Translations under genes and position numbers: made by a program
Shown: positions 35,908 to 37,862 of the stretch, piece after piece
Position numbering within the stretch: position 1 is the stretch's first letter
How the letters are laid out: each line of letters starts with the position of its first letter
Assembly: GCA_021778375.1 (NCBI GenBank)
Contig: JAJYCM010000002.1
Location: forward strand, 1 to 37,862
Length of the DNA stretch: 37,862 nucleotides
From: Bacteroidota bacterium
GTDB lineage: Bacteria; Bacteroidota; Ignavibacteria; Ignavibacteriales; Ignavibacteriaceae
Direction: 5' to 3'
Notes under the pieces: generated by a model
What the model saw: the letters and a program-made list of their open reading frames with translations, nothing else
Databases searched by the model: none
What the model was told of the DNA's origin: nothing

Positions 35908-37422
35908 ATGTCAAAAATAAATCGCAGAGATTTTTTAAAAAGCAGTGCTTTAATAGGCGGTGCTACGTTATTTAATTATAAAAAATTATCTATCGCATCT
36001 CAATTAATTGAACAGAAAAAGCCAAACTTCCTTTTCATAATATGCGATCAAATGGTTATTGATGCCATTAGTATTTACAGAAATTATTTTCCGGATTTAG
36101 CTTATACTTGTCATTGGACGAATACGCCAAATATAGATAATCTGATAGAAAACAGTGTGTCTTTTATTGAATCCCATTCTTCAAATCCAGTCTGTTCTCC
36201 ATCAAGGTCTAGTCTTTTCACTGGAAGGATGACAGTTGAAACCGGTGTAATACATAACAATATTGGTATCGATGTAAATGTTCCGAATTTGGGACAATGG
36301 CTCGAAGACAAAACTATATACGAGCGTGTTTATTGCGGCAAGTGGCATGCGGGAGGTCAATGGAACGTACCGGATGTTGATGGTCCTAGAATAGTCCCGG
36401 GATTTGATACCTTGCCTAACGGTCCCGGAGATTTTGGACAATTTATGGACTATGGAGTTGCCGGTGCATCGGAAGCTTATTTAAGAAATCATTCGAATAG
36501 AAATCCTTTCTTATTAGTTGCTAGTTTCATGGATCCGCATGATATCTGCTTTTGGGGACCACCAATAAACGAAGGACGCAACCGCGGAACGGATTTTTTC
36601 AATCTTGGAAATAAACTGCCCGTATTACCGCCTAATCAGAATTATTCATTTAAAGAGATTTGGCATGATGCAATACCTAAAAGTGAATTAGACGGAATGA
36701 AATGGAGAAATTATCTTTATGATTATGGTAGAATGGTTGAAAGGATAGATAATTATGTGGGGCGCTTGTTAAAAGCCGTCCATGACAGAGGAGACGATAC
36801 AATCGTTATTTTTACTTCAGATCATGGTGACGGTCAGGGTAGACATAGAAGAGTTGAAAAATGGCACCCGTACCAGGATTCAATAAAAGTTCCGTTAGTA
36901 ATATACGGACCGAAATTTGGGATTAAAAAAAATGTAGTCGATACCGAACATCTTGTGCAAGGGACCGATATTTTAAGCACCATCTGCGATTATGTCGGAA
37001 TAAAGCCTCCTCCGAATGCCAGGGGAAATAGTCTTCGTCCTTTACTTGAAGGAAAGAAAGTCAGCAATTGGAAGGATAACGTTTACATCGAACTTCAGAT
37101 GACAGGAAGAATAATTAGGACAAAACAATACAAATTTGTTATGGCTTATAAAAAATCGAAAGAAACTGATAGAAAAACTCTTGAGTCTGTTTTTATTACG
37201 AATGAAGGCAAAGCTTCGGAATTTATTCCCGGCGAAGATCGAAAATTTCAGAAAGTTCCAGTCAAAATGCTATTCGATATTAAAAACGATCCGTGGGAAA
37301 CAGTTAATCTCGCCGAGAATTCAAAGTATAAAAATATTATCGAAGAACATGAATATATACTTCATAACGAATGGGAAAATAAATTAATACCAGGTCATCA
37401 TTTTACAAGAGATTATAAATGA
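35908..37422 (+). CDS. Type I sulfatase with Tat signal
   Basis: The 504-residue protein has a twin-arginine signal (N-R-R-D-F-L-K-S-S-A-L-I-G-G-A-T-L-F). The sulfatase domain begins at K-P-N-F-L-F-I-I-C-D-Q-M (about 37). Its catalytic Cys is C96 in V-C-S-P-S-R-S-S-L-F-T-G, a canonical C-S-P-S-R motif. G-K-W-H-A-G-G follows near 148, then S-F-M-D-P-H-D near 208 and F-T-S-D-H-G-D-G-Q near 305. It is only distantly related to the tandem pair upstream and lacks their F-R-G-R-P-I-D-V tail, so it represents a third Tat-sulfatase lineage in the locus. AAAGGACTAAAATA precedes the ATG. Confidence 0.93.
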   Translation: MSKINRRDFLKSSALIGGATLFNYKKLSIASQLIEQKKPNFLFIICDQMVIDAISIYRNYFPDLAYTCHWTNTPNIDNLIENSVSFIESHSSNPVCSPSRSSLFTGRMTVETGVIHNNIGIDVNVPNLGQWLEDKTIYERVYCGKWHAGGQWNVPDVDGPRIVPGFDTLPNGPGDFGQFMDYGVAGASEAYLRNHSNRNPFLLVASFMDPHDICFWGPPINEGRNRGTDFFNLGNKLPVLPPNQNYSFKEIWHDAIPKSELDGMKWRNYLYDYGRMVERIDNYVGRLLKAVHDRGDDTIVIFTSDHGDGQGRHRRVEKWHPYQDSIKVPLVIYGPKFGIKKNVVDTEHLVQGTDILSTICDYVGIKPPPNARGNSLRPLLEGKKVSNWKDNVYIELQMTGRIIRTKQYKFVMAYKKSKETDRKTLESVFITNEGKASEFIPGEDRKFQKVPVKMLFDIKNDPWETVNLAENSKYKNIIEEHEYILHNEWENKLIPGHHFTRDYK

Positions 37423-37499
37423 GGCAACATTAGAATTTATTAATTCCTTTAAGCATTGATATTATATTGAAAATTAAAATTAAAATTAAATAAATTTAT

Positions 37500-37862
37500 T
37501 TGATTAGTCCTTTTACAACCTTTCAATTATATAAAAAAAATTTCTTTGCTTTATTTGTGACATTATTTATCATCGTTAACAATTCAGACACTTATGCACA
37601 GTTAAATACTGCGGAAGAGATGTTGTGCAACAGGGATTAAATAAAGCAGGTAATGGAATGAGTTTCTAAATTTCAAATACAAGCCTTCGACGGAAAAATT
37701 ATTGCGGATTGGAAAGTAGGTACATTCTATACAGGCGTATTTGCCGCATACATGGCTACTTTTGCGGATAGAACTACTGAAGATTCTAAATTTAATATTA
37801 ACGTTAGCTCATCTTACAACGAAAATCGTTACATTTATAATAGTGGGACTGAGACAACAGAA
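37500..37862 (+). pseudogene. GH88/GH105-like unsaturated glycuronyl hydrolase, broken, 5' part
   Basis: One frame reads a clean signal peptide (K-K-N-F-F-A-L-F-V-T-L-F-I-I-V, ending D-T-Y-A-Q), then A-E-E-M-L-C-N-R-D. A TAA follows at 37638-37640, then I-K-Q-V-M-E, then TGA at 37659-37661 where W would fit. The frame then continues V-S-K-F and I-A-D-W-K-V-G-T-F-Y-T-G-V-F-A-A-Y-M-A-T, which resembles the first helix pair of GH105/GH88 enzymes. No ATG is available: the only possible start is TTG at 37500. After about 37760 the family resemblance fades, and the sequence (N-I-N-V-S-S-S-Y-N-E-N-R-Y) looks more like beta strands. GH88/GH105 enzymes remove the unsaturated uronic acid left by lyases. 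The gene continues beyond the window. Confidence 0.6.

Noticed and set aside
1..37862. CRISPR array, tRNA, rRNA, insertion sequence or integrase
   Set aside because: No regularly spaced repeats, cloverleaf-like sequence, transposase motif or terminal inverted repeats were seen, although I could not run a search.

Overview
The window is an AT-rich, wholly plus-strand stretch of exported glycan-degrading enzymes. The lineage looks like Bacteroidota or a relative in the FCB group such as Ignavibacteriota. The support is low GC by eye, many signal peptides ending in an Ala-Gln type cleavage site, PA14-bearing GH3/GH31 enzymes, and several Tat-exported sulfatases. Several genes have clear Shine-Dalgarno sequences (for example AAGGAGG before 25265), which are unusual in classical Bacteroidetes, so the placement is an inference only.

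Layout. 1-659: 3' end of a serine beta-lactamase/esterase-like gene. 698-3465: a truncated GH31 with a PA14 insert, running out of frame into the tail of an unidentified protein. 3467-8616: a GH35-like beta-galactosidase and a GH3 with a PA14 insert, separated by a decayed fragment. 8640-12820: a GH99-like (WbsX) protein and a GH78 alpha-L-rhamnosidase. 12821-13424: a decayed region with a PA14-like remnant. 13425-25049: a GH2 enzyme, a GH36-like melibiase, a 1303-residue protein combining a DUF5722-like barrel, a GH99-like barrel and a CBM9-like domain, and a second GH78. 25265-37422: the sulfate-removal half, with five sulfatases (two are tandem paralogues with a decayed third copy between them), a GH43-like enzyme, an anaerobic sulfatase-maturating radical SAM enzyme (anSME) and one unknown cytoplasmic-looking protein. 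37500-37862: start of a GH88/GH105-like gene broken by two in-frame stops.

Reading it together: two rhamnosidases, five sulfatases with their maturase, a GH43, a GH3, beta-galactosidase-type GH2/GH35 enzymes and a GH105-like remnant suggest exo-acting breakdown of a sulfated, rhamnose-containing heteroglycan, such as an ulvan- or rhamnan-sulfate-like algal polymer or a sulfated microbial exopolysaccharide. No SusC/SusD, polysaccharide lyase, transporter or regulator is visible, so the substrate remains an inference. anSME works in the cytoplasm, and four of the five sulfatases carry twin-arginine signals, which fits maturation and folding before export.

The most distinctive features are the three-module 1303-residue protein, variant acid residues in the GH43 and the second GH78, and at least five broken or fragmentary genes, which suggest active remodelling of the locus.
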